Shown here one piece after another: positions 38,520 through 52,200 of a stretch of DNA of 64,000 nucleotides (its first letter is position 1; each line of letters starts with the position of its first letter). Below the pieces are notes generated by a model that was not told where the DNA came from, ran no database searches, and saw nothing but the letters and a program-made list of their open reading frames with translations. Position numbers and translations under genes: made by a program. The DNA is taken from the NCBI GenBank assembly GCA_958295665.1, contig OY282558.1, positions 31,517,045-31,581,044 on the forward strand, read 5' to 3'. The stretch comes from Tipula vernalis (lineage: Eukaryota; Arthropoda; Insecta; Diptera; Tipulidae).

Positions 38520-40149
38520 CTATAGCTCAGCCGATTCAGAGCTGTAAAAATCCGAAATCTGCAATTGTGCTCCGATTGCGGTTCTTGATACCTTAAATGA
38601 TAGGTCACGAGACCTGTAATTGCTATACCATACATTTCGAAGAAAGTTCGATTCGAAGAAAATCACCTTACTATAGCTCAGCCGATTCAGAGCTGTAAAA
38701 ATCCGAAATCTGCAATTGTGCTCCGATTGCGGTTCTTGATACCTTAAATGATAGGTCACGAGACCTGTAATTGCTATACCATACATTTCGAAGAAAGTTC
38801 GATTCGAAGAAAATCACCTTACTATAGCTCAGCCGATTCAGAGCTGTAAAAATCCGAAATCTGCAATTGTGCTCCGATTGCGGTTCTTGATACCTCAAAT
38901 GATAGGTCTCGGGACTTGTAATTGTTATGCCAAACCGCATTGAAATTGGTTGATTATTTCCATACATTTCACAGAAAAACTGATTCGAAGAAAATCACCT
39001 TACTATAGCTCAGCCGATTCAGAGCTGTAAAAATCCGAAATCTGCAATTGTGCTCCGATTGCGGTTCTTGATACCTTAAATGATAGGTCACGAGACCTGT
39101 AATTGCTATACAATACATTTCGAAGAAAGTTCGATTCGAAGAAAATCACCTTACTATAGCTCAGCCGATTCAGAGCTGTAAAAATCCGAAATCTGCAATT
39201 GTGCTCCGATTGCGGTTCTTGATACCTTAAATGATAGGTCACGAGACCTGTAATTGCTATACCATACATTTCGAAGAAAGTTCGATTCGAAGAAAATCAC
39301 CTTACTATAGCTCAGCCGATTCAGAGCTGTAAAAATCCGAAATCTGCAATTGTGCTCCGATTGCGGTTCTTGATACCTCAAATGATAGGTCTCGGGACTT
39401 GTAATTGTTATGCCAAACCGCATTAAAATTGGTTGATTATTTCCAAACATTTCACAGAAAAACCGATTCGAAGAAAATCACCTTACTATAGCTCAGCCGA
39501 TTCAGAGCTGTGAAAATCCGAAATCTGCAATTGTGCTCCGATTGCGGTTCTTGATACCTTAAATGATAGGTCACGAGACCTGTAATTGCTATACCATACA
39601 TTTCGTAGAAAGTTCGATTCGAAGAAAATCACCTTACTATAGCTCAGCCGATTCAGAGCTGTAAAAATCCGAAATCTGCAATTGTGCTCCGATTGCGGTT
39701 CTTGATACCTTAAATGATAGGTCACGAGACCTGTAATTGCTATACCATACATTTCGAAGAAAGTTCGATTCGAAGAAAATCACCTTACTATAGCTCAGCC
39801 GATTCAGAGCTGTAAAAATCCGAAATCTGCAATTGTGCTCCGATTGCGGTTCTTGATACCTCAAATGATAGGTCTCGGGACTTGTAATTGTTATGCCAAA
39901 CCGCATTAAAATTGGTTGATTATTTCCATACATTTCACAGAAAAACCGATTCGAAGAAAATCACCTTACTATAGCTCAGCCGATTCAGAGCTGTGAAAAT
40001 CCGAAATCTGCAATTGTGCTCCGATTGCGGTTCTTGATACCTCAAATGATAGGTCTCGGGACTTGTAATTGTTATGCCAAACCGCATTGAAATTGGTTGA
40101 TTATTTCCATACATTTCACAGAAAAACTGATTCGAAGAAAATCACCTTA
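38520..40149 (+). repeat. Duplicated segment, copy 1 (AAB AAB AABB)
   Basis: This segment recurs at 46187-47967, offset 7667 for most of its length. Shared rare variants: GCATTGAAATTGG with AAACTGATTC in the first unit, TATACAATACATTT near 39112 (46779), CCAAACATTTC near 39446 (47113), TTTCGTAGAAAG near 39605 (47271), and a second GCATTGAAATTGG near 40088 (47907). Confidence 0.85.
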
Positions 40150-42956
40150 CTATAGCTCAGCCGATTCAGAGCTGTAAAAATCCGAAATCTGCAATTGTGC
40201 TCCGATTGCGGTTCTTGATACCTTAAATGATAGGTCACGAGACCTGTAATTGCTATACCATACATTTCGAAGAAAGTTCGATTCGAAGAAAATCACCTTA
40301 CTATAGCTCAGCCGATTCAGAGCTGTGAAAATCCGAAATCTGCAATTGTGCTCCGATTGCGGTTCTTGATACCTCAAATGATAGGTCTCGGGACTTGTAA
40401 TTGTTATGCCAAACCGCATTAAAATTGGTTGATTATTTCCATACATTTCACAGAAAAACCGATTCGAAGAAAATCACCTTACTATAGCTCAGCCGATTCA
40501 GAGCTGTGAAAATCCGAAATCTGCAATTGTGCTCCGATTGCGGTTCTTGATACCTCAAATGATAGGTCTCGGGACTTGTAATTGTTATGCCAAACCGCAT
40601 TAAAATTGGTTGATTATTTCCATACATTTCACAGAAAAACCGATTCGAAGAAAATCACCTTACTATAGCTCAGCCGATTCAGAGCTGTAAAAATCCGAAA
40701 TCTGCAATTGTGCTCCGATTGCGGTTCTTGATACCTCAAATGATAGGTCTCGGGACTTGTAATTGTTATGCCAAACGGCATTAAAATTGGTTGATTATTT
40801 CCATACATTTCACAGAAAAACCGATTCGAAGAAAATCACCTTACTATAGCTCAGCCGATTCAGAGCTGTAAAAATCCGAAATCTGCAATTGTGCTCCGAT
40901 TGCGGTTCTTGATACCATAAATGATAGGTCACGAGACCTGTAATTGCTATACCATACATTTCGAAGAAAGTTCGATTCGAAGAAAATCACCTTACTATAG
41001 CTCAGCCGATTCAGAGCTGTAAAAATCCGAAATCTGCAATTGTGCTCCGATTGCGGTTCTTGATACCTTAAATGATAGGTCACGAGACCTGTAATTGCTA
41101 TACCATACATTTCGAAGAAAGTTCGATTCGAAGAAAATCACCTTACTATAGCTCAGCCGATTCAGAGCTGTAAAAATCCGAAATCTGCAATTGTGCTCCG
41201 ATTGCGGTTCTTGATACCTTAAATGATAGGTCACGAGACCTGTAATTGCTATACCATACATTTCGAAGAAAGTTCGATTCGAAGAAAATCACCTTACTAT
41301 AGCTCAGCCGATTCAGAGCTGTAAAAATCCGAAATCTGCAATTGTGCTCCGATTGCGGTTCTTGATACCTTAAATGATAGGTCACGAGACCTGTAATTGC
41401 TATACCATACATTTCGAAGAAAGTTCGATTCGAAGAAAATCACCTTACTATAGCTCAGCCGATTCAGAGCTGTAAAAATCCGAAATCTGCAATTGTGCTC
41501 CGATTGCGGTTCTTGATACCTCAAATGATAGGTCTCCGGACTTGTAATTGTTATGCCAAACCGCATTAAAATTGGTTGATTATTTCCATACATTTCACAG
41601 AAAACCCGATTCGAAGAAAATCACCTTACTATAGCTCAGCCGATTCAGAGCTGTAAAAATCCGAAATCTGCAATTGTGCTCCGATTGCGGTTCTTGATAC
41701 CTCAAATGATAGGTCTCGGGACTTGTAATTGTTATGCCAAACCGCATTAAAATTGGTTGATTATTTCCATACATTTCACAGAAAAACCGATTCGAAGAAA
41801 ATCACCTTATCATAGCTCAGCCGATTCAGAGCTGTAAAAATCCGAAATCTGCAATTGTGCTCCGATTGCGGTTCTTGATACCTTAAATGATAGGTCACGA
41901 GACCTGTAATTGCTATACCATACATTTCGAAGAAAGTTCGATTCGAAGAAAATCACCTTACTATAGCTCAGCCGATTCAGAGCTGTAAAAATCCGAAATC
42001 TGCAATTGTGCTCCGATTGCGGTTCTTGATACCTTAAATGATAGGTCACGAGACCTGTAATTGCTATACCATACATTTCGAAGAAAGTTCGATTCGAAGA
42101 AAATCACCTTACTATAGCTCAGCCGATTCAGAGCTGTAAAAATCCGAAATCTGCAATTGTGCTCCGATTGCGGTTCTTGATACCTCAAATGATAGGTCTC
42201 CGGACTTGTAATTGTTATGCCAAACCGCATTAAAATTGGTTGATTATTTCCATACATTTCACAGAAAACCCGATTCGAAGAAAATCACCTTACTATAGCT
42301 CAGCCGATTCAGAGCTGTAAAAATCCGAAATCTGCAATTGTGCTCCGATTGCGGTTCTTGATACCTTAAATGATAGGTCACGAGACCTGTAATTGCTATA
42401 CCATACATTTCGAAGAAAGTTCGATTCGAAGAAAATCACCTTACTATAGCTCAGCCGATTCAGAGCTGTAAAAATCCGAAATCTGCAATTGTGCTCCGAT
42501 TGCGGTTCTTGATACCTTAAATGATAGGTCACGAGACCTGTAATTGCTATACCATACATTTCGTAGAAAGTTCGATTCGAAGAAAATCACCTTACTATAG
42601 CTCAGCCGATTCAGAGCTGTAAAAATCCGAAATCTGCAATTGTGCTCCGATTGCGGTTCTTGATACCTCAAATGATAGGTCTCCGGACTTGTAATTGTTA
42701 TGCCAAACCGCATTAAAATTGGTTGATTATTTCCATACATTTCACAGAAAACCCGATTCGAAGAAAATCACCTTACTATAGCTCAGCCGATTCAGAGCTG
42801 TAAAAATCCGAAATCTGCAATTGTGCTCCGATTGCGGTTCTTGATACCTCAAATGATAGGTCTCCGGACTTGTAATTGTTATGCCAAACCGCATTAAAAT
42901 TGGTTGATTATTTCCATACATTTCACAGAAAACCCGATTCGAAGAAAATCACCTTA

Positions 42957-43741
42957 CTATAGCTCAGCCGATTCAGAGCTGTAAAAATCCGAAATCTGCA
43001 ATTGTGCTCCGATTGCGGTTCTTGATACCTTAAATGATAGGTCACGAGACCTGTAATTGCTATACCATACATTTCGAAGAAAGTTCGATTCGAAGAAAAT
43101 CACCTTACTATAGCTCAGCCGATTCAGAGCTGTGAAAATCCGAAATCTGCAATTGTGCTCCGATTGCGGTTCTTGATACCTTAAATGATAGGTCACGAGA
43201 CCTGTAATTGCTATACCATACATTTCGTAGAAAGTTCGATTCGAAGAAAATCACCTTACTATAGCTCAGCCGATTCAGAGCTGTAAAAATCCGAAATCTG
43301 CAATTGTGCTCCGATTGCGGTTCTTGATACCTTAAATGATAGGTCACGAGACCTGTAATTGCTATACCATACATTTCGAAGAAAGTTCGATGCGAAGAAA
43401 ATCACCTTACTATAGCTCAGCCGATTCAGAGCTGTAAAAATCCGAAATCTGCAATTGTGCTCTGATTGCGGTTTTGGATACCTCAAATGATAGGTCACGA
43501 GACCTGTAATTGCTATACCATACATTTCGAAGAAAGTTCGATTCGAAGAAAATCACCTTACTATAGCTCAGCCGATTCAGAGCTGTAAAAATCCGAAATC
43601 TGCAATTGTGCTCCGATTGCGGTTCTTGATACCTCAAATGATAGGTCTCGGGACTTGTAATTGTTATGCCAAACCGCATTAAAATTGGTTGATTATTTCC
43701 ATACATTTCACAGAAAAACCGATTCGAAGAAAATCACCTTA
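42957..43741 (+). repeat. A4B unit holding an A/B recombinant monomer
   Basis: The A monomers at 43108 (GCTGTGAAAATCC, TTTCGTAGAAAG) and 43259 (GTTCGATGCGAAG) match those at 45704 and 45855 at offset 2596. The next monomer, 43410-43560, is 151 bp and ends as A, but its left half has CTCTGATTG, GGTTTTGGATACC and CCTCAAATG, exactly as in the B at 46006. The switch from B-like to A-like lies between 43484 and 43497. Confidence 0.85.
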
Positions 43742-45552
43742 CTATAGCTCAGCCGATTCAGAGCTGTAAAAATCCGAAATCTGCAATTGTGCTCCGATTG
43801 CGGTTCTTGATACCTTAAATGATAGGTCACGAGACCTGTAATTGCTATACCATACATTTCGAAGAAAGTTCGATTCGAAGAAAATCACCTTACTATAGCT
43901 CAGCCGATTCAGAGCTGTAAAAATCCGAAATCTGCAATTGTGCTCCGATTGCGGTTCTTGATACCTTAAATGATAGGTCACGAGACCTGTAATTGCTATA
44001 CCATACATTTCGAAGAAAGTTCGATTCGAAGAAAATCACCTTACTATAGCTCAGCCGATTCAGAGCTGTAAAAATCCGAAATCTGCAATTGTGCTCCGAT
44101 TGCGGTTCTTGATACCTCAAATGATAGGTCTCCGGACTTGTAATTGTTATGCCAAACCGCATTAAAATTGGTTGATTATTTCCATACATTTCACAGAAAA
44201 CCCGATTCGAAGAAAATCACCTTACTATAGCTCAGCCGATTCAGAGCTGTAAAAATCCGAAATCTGCAATTGTGCTCCGATTGCGGTTCTTGATACCTTA
44301 AATGATAGGTCACGAGACCTGTAATTGCTATACCATACATTTCGAAGAAAGTTCGATTCGAAGAAAATCACCTTACTATAGCTCAGCCGATTCAGAGCTG
44401 TAAAAATCCGAAATCTGCAATTGTGCTCCGATTGCGGTTCTTGATACCTTAAATGATAGGTCACGAGACCTGTAATTGCTATACCATACATTTCGAAGAA
44501 AGTTCGATTCGAAGAAAATCACCTTACTATAGCTCAGCCGATTCAGAGCTGTAAAAATCCGAAATCTGCAATTGTGCTCCGATTGCGGTTCTTGATACCT
44601 CAAATGATAGGTCTCCGGACTTGTAATTGTTATGCCAAACCGCATTAAAATTGGTTGATTATTTCCATACATTTCACAGAAAACCCGATTCGAAGAAAAT
44701 CACCTTACTATAGCTCAGCCGATTCAGAGCTGTAAAAATCCGAAATCTGCAATTGTGCTCCGATTGCGGTTCTTGATACCTCAAATGATAGGTCTCCGGA
44801 CTTGTAATTGTTATGCCAAACCGCATTAAAATTGGTTGATTATTTCCATACATTTCACAGAAAACCCGATTCGAAGAAAATCACCTTACTATAGCTCAGC
44901 CGATTCAGAGCTGTAAAAATCCGAAATCTGCAATTGTGCTCCGATTGCGGTTCTTGATACCTTAAATGATAGGTCACGAGACCTGTAATTGCTATACCAT
45001 ACATTTCGAAGAAAGTTCGATTCGAAGAAAATCACCTTACTATAGCTCAGCCGATTCAGAGCTGTAAAAATCCGAAATCTGCAATTGTGCTCCGATTGCG
45101 GTTCTTGATACCTTAAATGATAGGTCACGAGACCTGTAATTGCTATACCATACATTTCGAAGAAAGTTCGATTCGAAGAAAATCACCTTACTATAGCTCA
45201 GCCGATTCAGAGCTGTAAAAATCCGAAATCTGCAATTGTGCTCCGATTGCGGTTCTTGATACCTCAAATGATAGGTCTCCGGACTTGTAATTGTTATGCC
45301 AAACCGCATTAAAATTGGTTGATTATTTCCATACATTTCACAGAAAACCCGATTCGAAGAAAATCACCTTACTATAGCTCAGCCGATTCAGAGCTGTAAA
45401 AATCCGAAATCTGCAATTGTGCTCCGATTGCGGTTCTTGATACCTCAAATGATAGGTCTCCGGACTTGTAATTGTTATGCCAAACCGCATTAAAATTGGT
45501 TGATTATTTCCATACATTTCACAGAAAACCCGATTCGAAGAAAATCACCTTA

Positions 45553-46186
45553 CTATAGCTCAGCCGATTCAGAGCTGTAAAAATCCGAAATCTGCAATTG
45601 TGCTCCGATTGCGGTTCTTGATACCTTAAATGATAGGTCACGAGACCTGTAATTGCTATACCATACATTTCGAAGAAAGTTCGATTCGAAGAAAATCACC
45701 TTACTATAGCTCAGCCGATTCAGAGCTGTGAAAATCCGAAATCTGCAATTGTGCTCCGATTGCGGTTCTTGATACCTTAAATGATAGGTCACGAGACCTG
45801 TAATTGCTATACCATACATTTCGTAGAAAGTTCGATTCGAAGAAAATCACCTTACTATAGCTCAGCCGATTCAGAGCTGTAAAAATCCGAAATCTGCAAT
45901 TGTGCTCCGATTGCGGTTCTTGATACCTTAAATGATAGGTCACGAGACCTGTAATTGCTATACCATACATTTCGAAGAAAGTTCGATGCGAAGAAAATCA
46001 CCTTACTATAGCTCAGCCGATTCAGAGCTGTAAAAATCCGAAATCTGCAATTGTGCTCTGATTGCGGTTTTGGATACCTCAAATGATAGGTCTCGGGACT
46101 TGTAATTGTTATGCCAAACCGCATTAAAATTGGTTGACTATTTCCATACATTTCACAGAAAAACCGATTCGAAGAAAATCACCTTA
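45553..46186 (+). repeat. A3B unit, counterpart of 42957-43741
   Basis: A monomers at 45704 and 45855 carry GCTGTGAAAATCC/TTTCGTAGAAAG and GTTCGATGCGAAG. The B at 46006 has CTCTGATTG and GGTTTTGGATACC through a normal B right half, and TTGACTATTTCC near 46136. It keeps the likely pre-recombination form of the hybrid at 43410. Confidence 0.8.
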
Positions 46187-47967
46187 CTATAGCTCAGCCG
46201 ATTCAGAGCTGTAAAAATCCGAAATCTGCAATTGTGCTCCGATTGCGGTTCTTGATACCTTAAATGATAGGTCACGAGACCTGTAATTGCTATACCATAC
46301 ATTTCGAAGAAAGTTCGATTCGAAGAAAATCACCTTACTATAGCTCAGCCGATTCAGAGCTGTAAAAATCCGAAATCTGCAATTGTGCTCCGATTGCGGT
46401 TCTTGATACCTTAAATGATAGGTCACGAGACCTGTAATTGCTATACCATACATTTCGAAGAAAGTTCGATTCGAAGAAAATCACCTTACTATAGCTCAGC
46501 CGATTCAGAGCTGTAAAAATCCGAAATCTGCAATTGTGCTCCGATTGCGGTTCTTGATACCTCAAATGATAGGTCTCGGGACTTGTAATTGTTATGCCAA
46601 ACCGCATTGAAATTGGTTGATTATTTCCATACATTTCACAGAAAAACTGATTCGAAGAAAATCACCTTACTATAGCTCAGCCGATTCAGAGCTGTAAAAA
46701 TCCGAAATCTGCAATTGTGCTCCGATTGCGGTTCTTGATACCTTAAATGATAGGTCACGAGACCTGTAATTGCTATACAATACATTTCGAAGAAAGTTCG
46801 ATTCGAAGAAAATCACCTTACTATAGCTCAGCCGATTCAGAGCTGTAAAAATCCGAAATCTGCAATTGTGCTCCGATTGCGGTTCTTGATACCTTAAATG
46901 ATAGGTCACGAGACCTGTAATTGCTATACCATACATTTCGAAGAAAGTTCGATTCGAAGAAAATCACCTTACTATAGCTCAGCCGATTCAGAGCTGTAAA
47001 AATCCGAAATCTGCAATTGTGCTCCGATTGCGGTTCTTGATACCTCAAATGATAGGTCTCGGGACTTGTAATTGTTATGCCAAACCGCATTAAAATTGGT
47101 TGATTATTTCCAAACATTTCACAGAAAAACCGATTCGAAGAAAATCACCTTACTATAGCTCAGCCGATTCAGAGCTGTGAAAATCCGAAATCTGCAATTG
47201 TGCTCCGATTGCGGTTCTTGATACCTTAAATGATAGGTCACGAGACCTGTAATTGCTATACCATACATTTCGTAGAAAGTTCGATTCGAAGAAAATCACC
47301 TTACTATAGCTCAGCCGATTCAGAGCTGTAAAAATCCGAAATCTGCAATTGTGCTCCGATTGCGGTTCTTGATACCTTAAATGATAGGTCACGAGACCTG
47401 TAATTGCTATACCATACATTTCGAAGAAAGTTCGATTCGAAGAAAATCACCTTACTATAGCTCAGCCGATTCAGAGCTGTAAAAATCCGAAATCTGCAAT
47501 TGTGCTCCGATTGCGGTTCTTGATACCTTAAATGATAGGTCACGAGACCTGTAATTGCTATACCATACATTTCGAAGAAAGTTCGATTCGAAGAAAATCA
47601 CCTTACTATAGCTCAGCCGATTCAGAGCTGTAAAAATCCGAAATCTGCAATTGTGCTCCGATTGCGGTTCTTGATACCTCAAATGATAGGTCTCGGGACT
47701 TGTAATTGTTATGCCAAACCGCATTAAAATTGGTTGATTATTTCCATACATTTCACAGAAAAACCGATTCGAAGAAAATCACCTTACTATAGCTCAGCCG
47801 ATTCAGAGCTGTGAAAATCCGAAATCTGCAATTGTGCTCCGATTGCGGTTCTTGATACCTCAAATGATAGGTCTCGGGACTTGTAATTGTTATGCCAAAC
47901 CGCATTGAAATTGGTTGATTATTTCCATACATTTCACAGAAAAACTGATTCGAAGAAAATCACCTTA
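46187..47967 (+). repeat. Duplicated segment, copy 2 (AAB AAB A3BB)
   Basis: Same order and markers as 38520-40149 with one extra A in the third unit, so the offset changes from 7667 to 7818. The extra length is exactly one A monomer, as expected from unequal exchange in register. Confidence 0.85.
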
Positions 47968-49265
47968 CTATAGCTCAGCCGATTCAGAGCTGTAAAAATC
48001 CGAAATCTGCAATTGTGCTCCGATTGCGGTTCTTGATACCTTAAATGATAGGTCACGAGACCTGTAATTGCTATACCATACATTTCGAAGAAAGTTCGAT
48101 TCGAAGAAAATCACCTTACTATAGCTCAGCCGATTCAGAGCTGTAAAAATCCGAAATCTGCAATTGTGCTCCGATTGCGGTTCTTGATACCTCAAATGAT
48201 AGGTCTCGGGACTTGTAATTGTTATGCCAAACCGCATTAAAATTGGTTGATTATTTCCAAACATTTCACAGAAAAACCGATTCGAAGAAAATCACCTTAC
48301 TATAGCTCAGCCGATTCAGAGCTGTGAAAATCCGAAATCTGCAATTGTGCTCCGATTGCGGTTCTTGATACCTTAAATGATAGGTCACGAGACCTGTAAT
48401 TGCTATACCATACATTTCGAAGAAAGTTCGATTCGAAGAAAATCACCTTACTATAGCTCAGCCGATTCAGAGCTGTAAAAATCCGAAATCTGCAATTGTG
48501 CTCCGATTGCGGTTCTTGATACCTCAAATGATAGGTCTCGGGACTTGTAATTGTTATGCCAAACCGCATTAAAATTGGTTGATTATTTCCATACATTTCA
48601 CAGAAAAACCGATTCGAAGAAAATCACCTTACTATAGCTCAGCCGATTCAGAGCTGTGAAAATCCGAAATCTGCAATTGTGCTCCGATTGCGGTTCTTGA
48701 TACCTTAAATGATAGGTCACGAGACCTGTAATTGCTATACCATACATTTCGAAGAAAGTTCGATTCGAAGAAAATCACCTTACTATAGCTCAGCCGATTC
48801 AGAGCTGTAAAAATCCGAAATCTGCAATTGTGCTCCGATTGCGGTTCTTGATACCTTAAATGATAGGTCACGAGACCTGTAATTGCTATACCATACATTT
48901 CGAAGAAAGTTCGATTCGAAGAAAATCACCTTACTATAGCTCAGCCGATTCAGAGCTGTAAAAATCCGAAATCTGCAATTGTGCTCCGATTGCGGTTCTT
49001 GATACCTTAAATGATAGGTCACGAGACCTGTAATTGCTATACCATACATTTCGAAGAAAGTTCGATTCGAAGAAAATCACCTTACTATAGCTCAGCCGAT
49101 TCAGAGCTGTAAAAATCCGAAATCTGCAATTGTGCTCCGATTGCGGTTCTTGATACCTCAAATGATAGGTCTCCGGACTTGTAATTGTTATGCCAAACCG
49201 CATTAAAATTGGTTAATTATTTCCATACATTTCACAGAAAAACCGATTCGAAGAAAATCACCTTA

Positions 49266-52200
49266 CTATAGCTCAGCCGATTCAGAGCTGTAAAAATCCG
49301 AAATCTGCAATTGTGCTCCGATTGCGGTTCTTGATACCTTAAATGATAGGTCACGAGACCTGTAATTGCTATACCATACATTTCGAAGAAAGTTCGATTC
49401 GAAGAAAATCACCTTACTATAGCTCAGCCGATTCAGAGCTGTAAAAATCCGAAATCTGCAATTGTGCTCCGATTGCGGTTCTTGATACCTTAAATGATAG
49501 GTCACGAGACCTGTAATTGCTATACCATACATTTCGAAGAAAGTTCGATTCGAAGAAAATCACCTTACTATAGCTCAGCCGATTCAGAGCTGTAAAAATC
49601 CGAAATCTGCAATTGTGCTCCGATTGCGGTTCTTGATACCTTAAATGATAGGTCACGAGACCTGTAATTGCTATACCATACATTTCGAAGAAAGTTCGAT
49701 TCGAAGAAAATCACCTTACTATAGCTCAGCCGATTCAGAGCTGTAAAAATCCGAAATCTGCAATTGTGCTCCGATTGCGGTTCTTGATACCTTAAATGAT
49801 AGGTCACGAGACCTGTAATTGCTATACCATACATTTCGAAGAAAGTTCGATTCGAAGAAAATCACCTTACTATAGCTCAGCCGATTCAGAGCTGTAAAAA
49901 TCCGAAATCTGCAATTGTGCTCCGATTGCGGTTCTTGATACCTCAAATGATAGGTCTCCGGACTTGTAATTGTTATGCCAAACCGCATTAAAATTGGTTG
50001 ATTATTTCCATACATTTCACAGAAAAACCGATTCGAAGAAAATCACCTTACTATAGCTCAGCCGATTCAGAGCTGTAAAAATCCGAAATCTGCAATTGTG
50101 CTCCGATTGCGGTTCTTGATACCTTAAATGATAGGTCACGAGACCTGTAATTGCTATACCATACATTTCGAAGAAAGTTCGATTCGAAGAAAATCACCTT
50201 ACTATAGCTCAGCCGATTCAGAGCTGTAAAAATCCGAAATCTGCAATTGTGCTCCGATTGCGGTTCTTGATACCTTAAATGATAGGTCACGAGACCTGTA
50301 ATTGCTATACCATACATTTCGAAGAAAGTTCGATTCGAAGAAAATCACCTTACTATAGCTCAGCCGATTCAGAGCTGAAAAAATCCGAAATCTGCAATTG
50401 TGCTCCGATTGCGGTTCTTGATACCTCAAATGATAGGTCTCCGGACTTGTAATTGTTATGCCAAACCGCATTAAAATTGGTTGATTATTTCCATACATTT
50501 CACAGAAAAACCGATTCGAAGAAAATCACCTTACTATAGCTCAGCCGATTCAGAGCTGTAAAAATCCGAAATCTGCAATTGTGCTCCGATTGCGGTTCTT
50601 GATACCTTAAATGATAGGTCACGAGACCTGTAATTGCTATACCATACATTTCGAAGAAAGTTCGATTCGAAGAAAATCACCTTACTATAGCTCAGCCGAT
50701 TCAGAGCTGTAAAAATCCGAAATCTGCAATTGTGCTTCGATTGCGGTTCTTGATACCTTAAATAATAGGTCACGAGACCTGTAATTGCTATACCATACAT
50801 TTCGAAGAAAGTTCGATTCGATGAAAATCACCTTACTATAGCTCAGCCGATTCAGAGCTGTAAAAATCCGAAATCTGCAATTGTGCTCCGATTGCGGTTC
50901 TTGATACCTCAAATGATAGGTCTCGGGACTTGTAATTGTTATGCCAAACCGCATTAAAATTGGTTGATTATTTCCATACATTTCACAGAAAAACCGATTC
51001 GAAGAAAATCACCTTACTATAGCTCAGCCGATTCAGAGCTGTAAAAATCCGAAATCTGCAATTGTGCTCCGATTGCGGTTCTTGATACCTTAAATGATAG
51101 GTCACGAGACCTGTAATTGCTATACCATACATTTCGAAGAAAGTTCGATTCGAAGAAAATCACCTTACTATAGCTCAGCCGATTCAGAGCTGTAAAAATC
51201 CGAAATCTGCAATTGTGCTCCGATTGCGGTTCTTGATACCTTAAATGATAGGTCACGAGACCTGTAATTGCTATACCATACATTTCGAAGAAAGTTCGAT
51301 TCGAAGAAAATCACCTTACTATAGCTCAGCCGATTCAGAGCTGTAAAAATCCGAAATCTGCAATTGTGCTCCGATTGCGGTTCTTGATACCTCAAATGAT
51401 AGGTCACGAGACCTGTAATTGCTATACCATACATTTCGAAGAAAGTTCGATTCGAAGAAAATCACCTTACTATAGCTCAGCCGATTCAGAGCTGTAAAAA
51501 TCCGAAATCTGCAATTGTGCTCCGATTGCGGTTCTTGATACCTTAAATGATAGGTCACGAGACCTGTAATTGCTATACCATACATTTCGAAGAAAGTTCG
51601 ATTCGAAGAAAATCACCTTACTATAGCTCAGCCGATTCAGAGCTGTAAAAATCCGAAATCTGCAATTGTGCTCCGATTGCGGTTCTTGATACCTCAAATG
51701 ATAGGTCTCCGGACTTGTAATTGTTATGCCAAACCGCATTAAAATTGGTTGATTATTTCCATACATTTCACAGAAAAACCGATTCGAAGAAAATCACCTT
51801 ACTATAGCTCAGCCGATTCAGAGCTGTAAAAATCCGAAATCTGCAATTGTGCTCCGATTGCGGTTCTTGATACCTTAAATGATAGGTCACGAGACCTGTA
51901 ATTGCTATACCATACATTTCGAAGAAAGTTCGATTCGAAGAAAATCACCTTACTATAGCTCAGCCGATTCAGAGCTGTAAAAATCCGAAATCTGCAATTG
52001 TGCTCCGATTGCGGTTCTTGATACCTTAAATGATAGGTCACGAGACCTGTAATTGCTATACCATACATTTCGAAGAAAGTTCGATTCGAAGAAAATCACC
52101 TTACTATAGCTCAGCCGATTCAGAGCTGTAAAAATCCGAAATCTGCAATTGTGCTCCGATTGCGGTTCTTGATACCTTAAATGATAGGTCACGAGACCTG

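Larger units (their letters stand above)
35382..49265 (+). repeat. Mosaic domain of AAB, AABB, A3B and A4B units
   Basis: Order: ABB (35382), ABBB (35895), A6BB (36589), AABB (37857), AAB, AAB, AABB (39486), ABBB (40150), A4BB (40844), AAB, AABB (42293), A4B (42957), AAB, AABB (44225), AABB (44889), A3B (45553), AAB, AAB, A3BB (47153), AB, AB, A3B (48632). Marker variants are denser than at 21-35 kb. Many B copies from 37.5 to 45.5 kb carry TCTCCGGAC linked to AAAACCCGATT. Two duplications inside the domain are listed separately. Confidence 0.85.
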
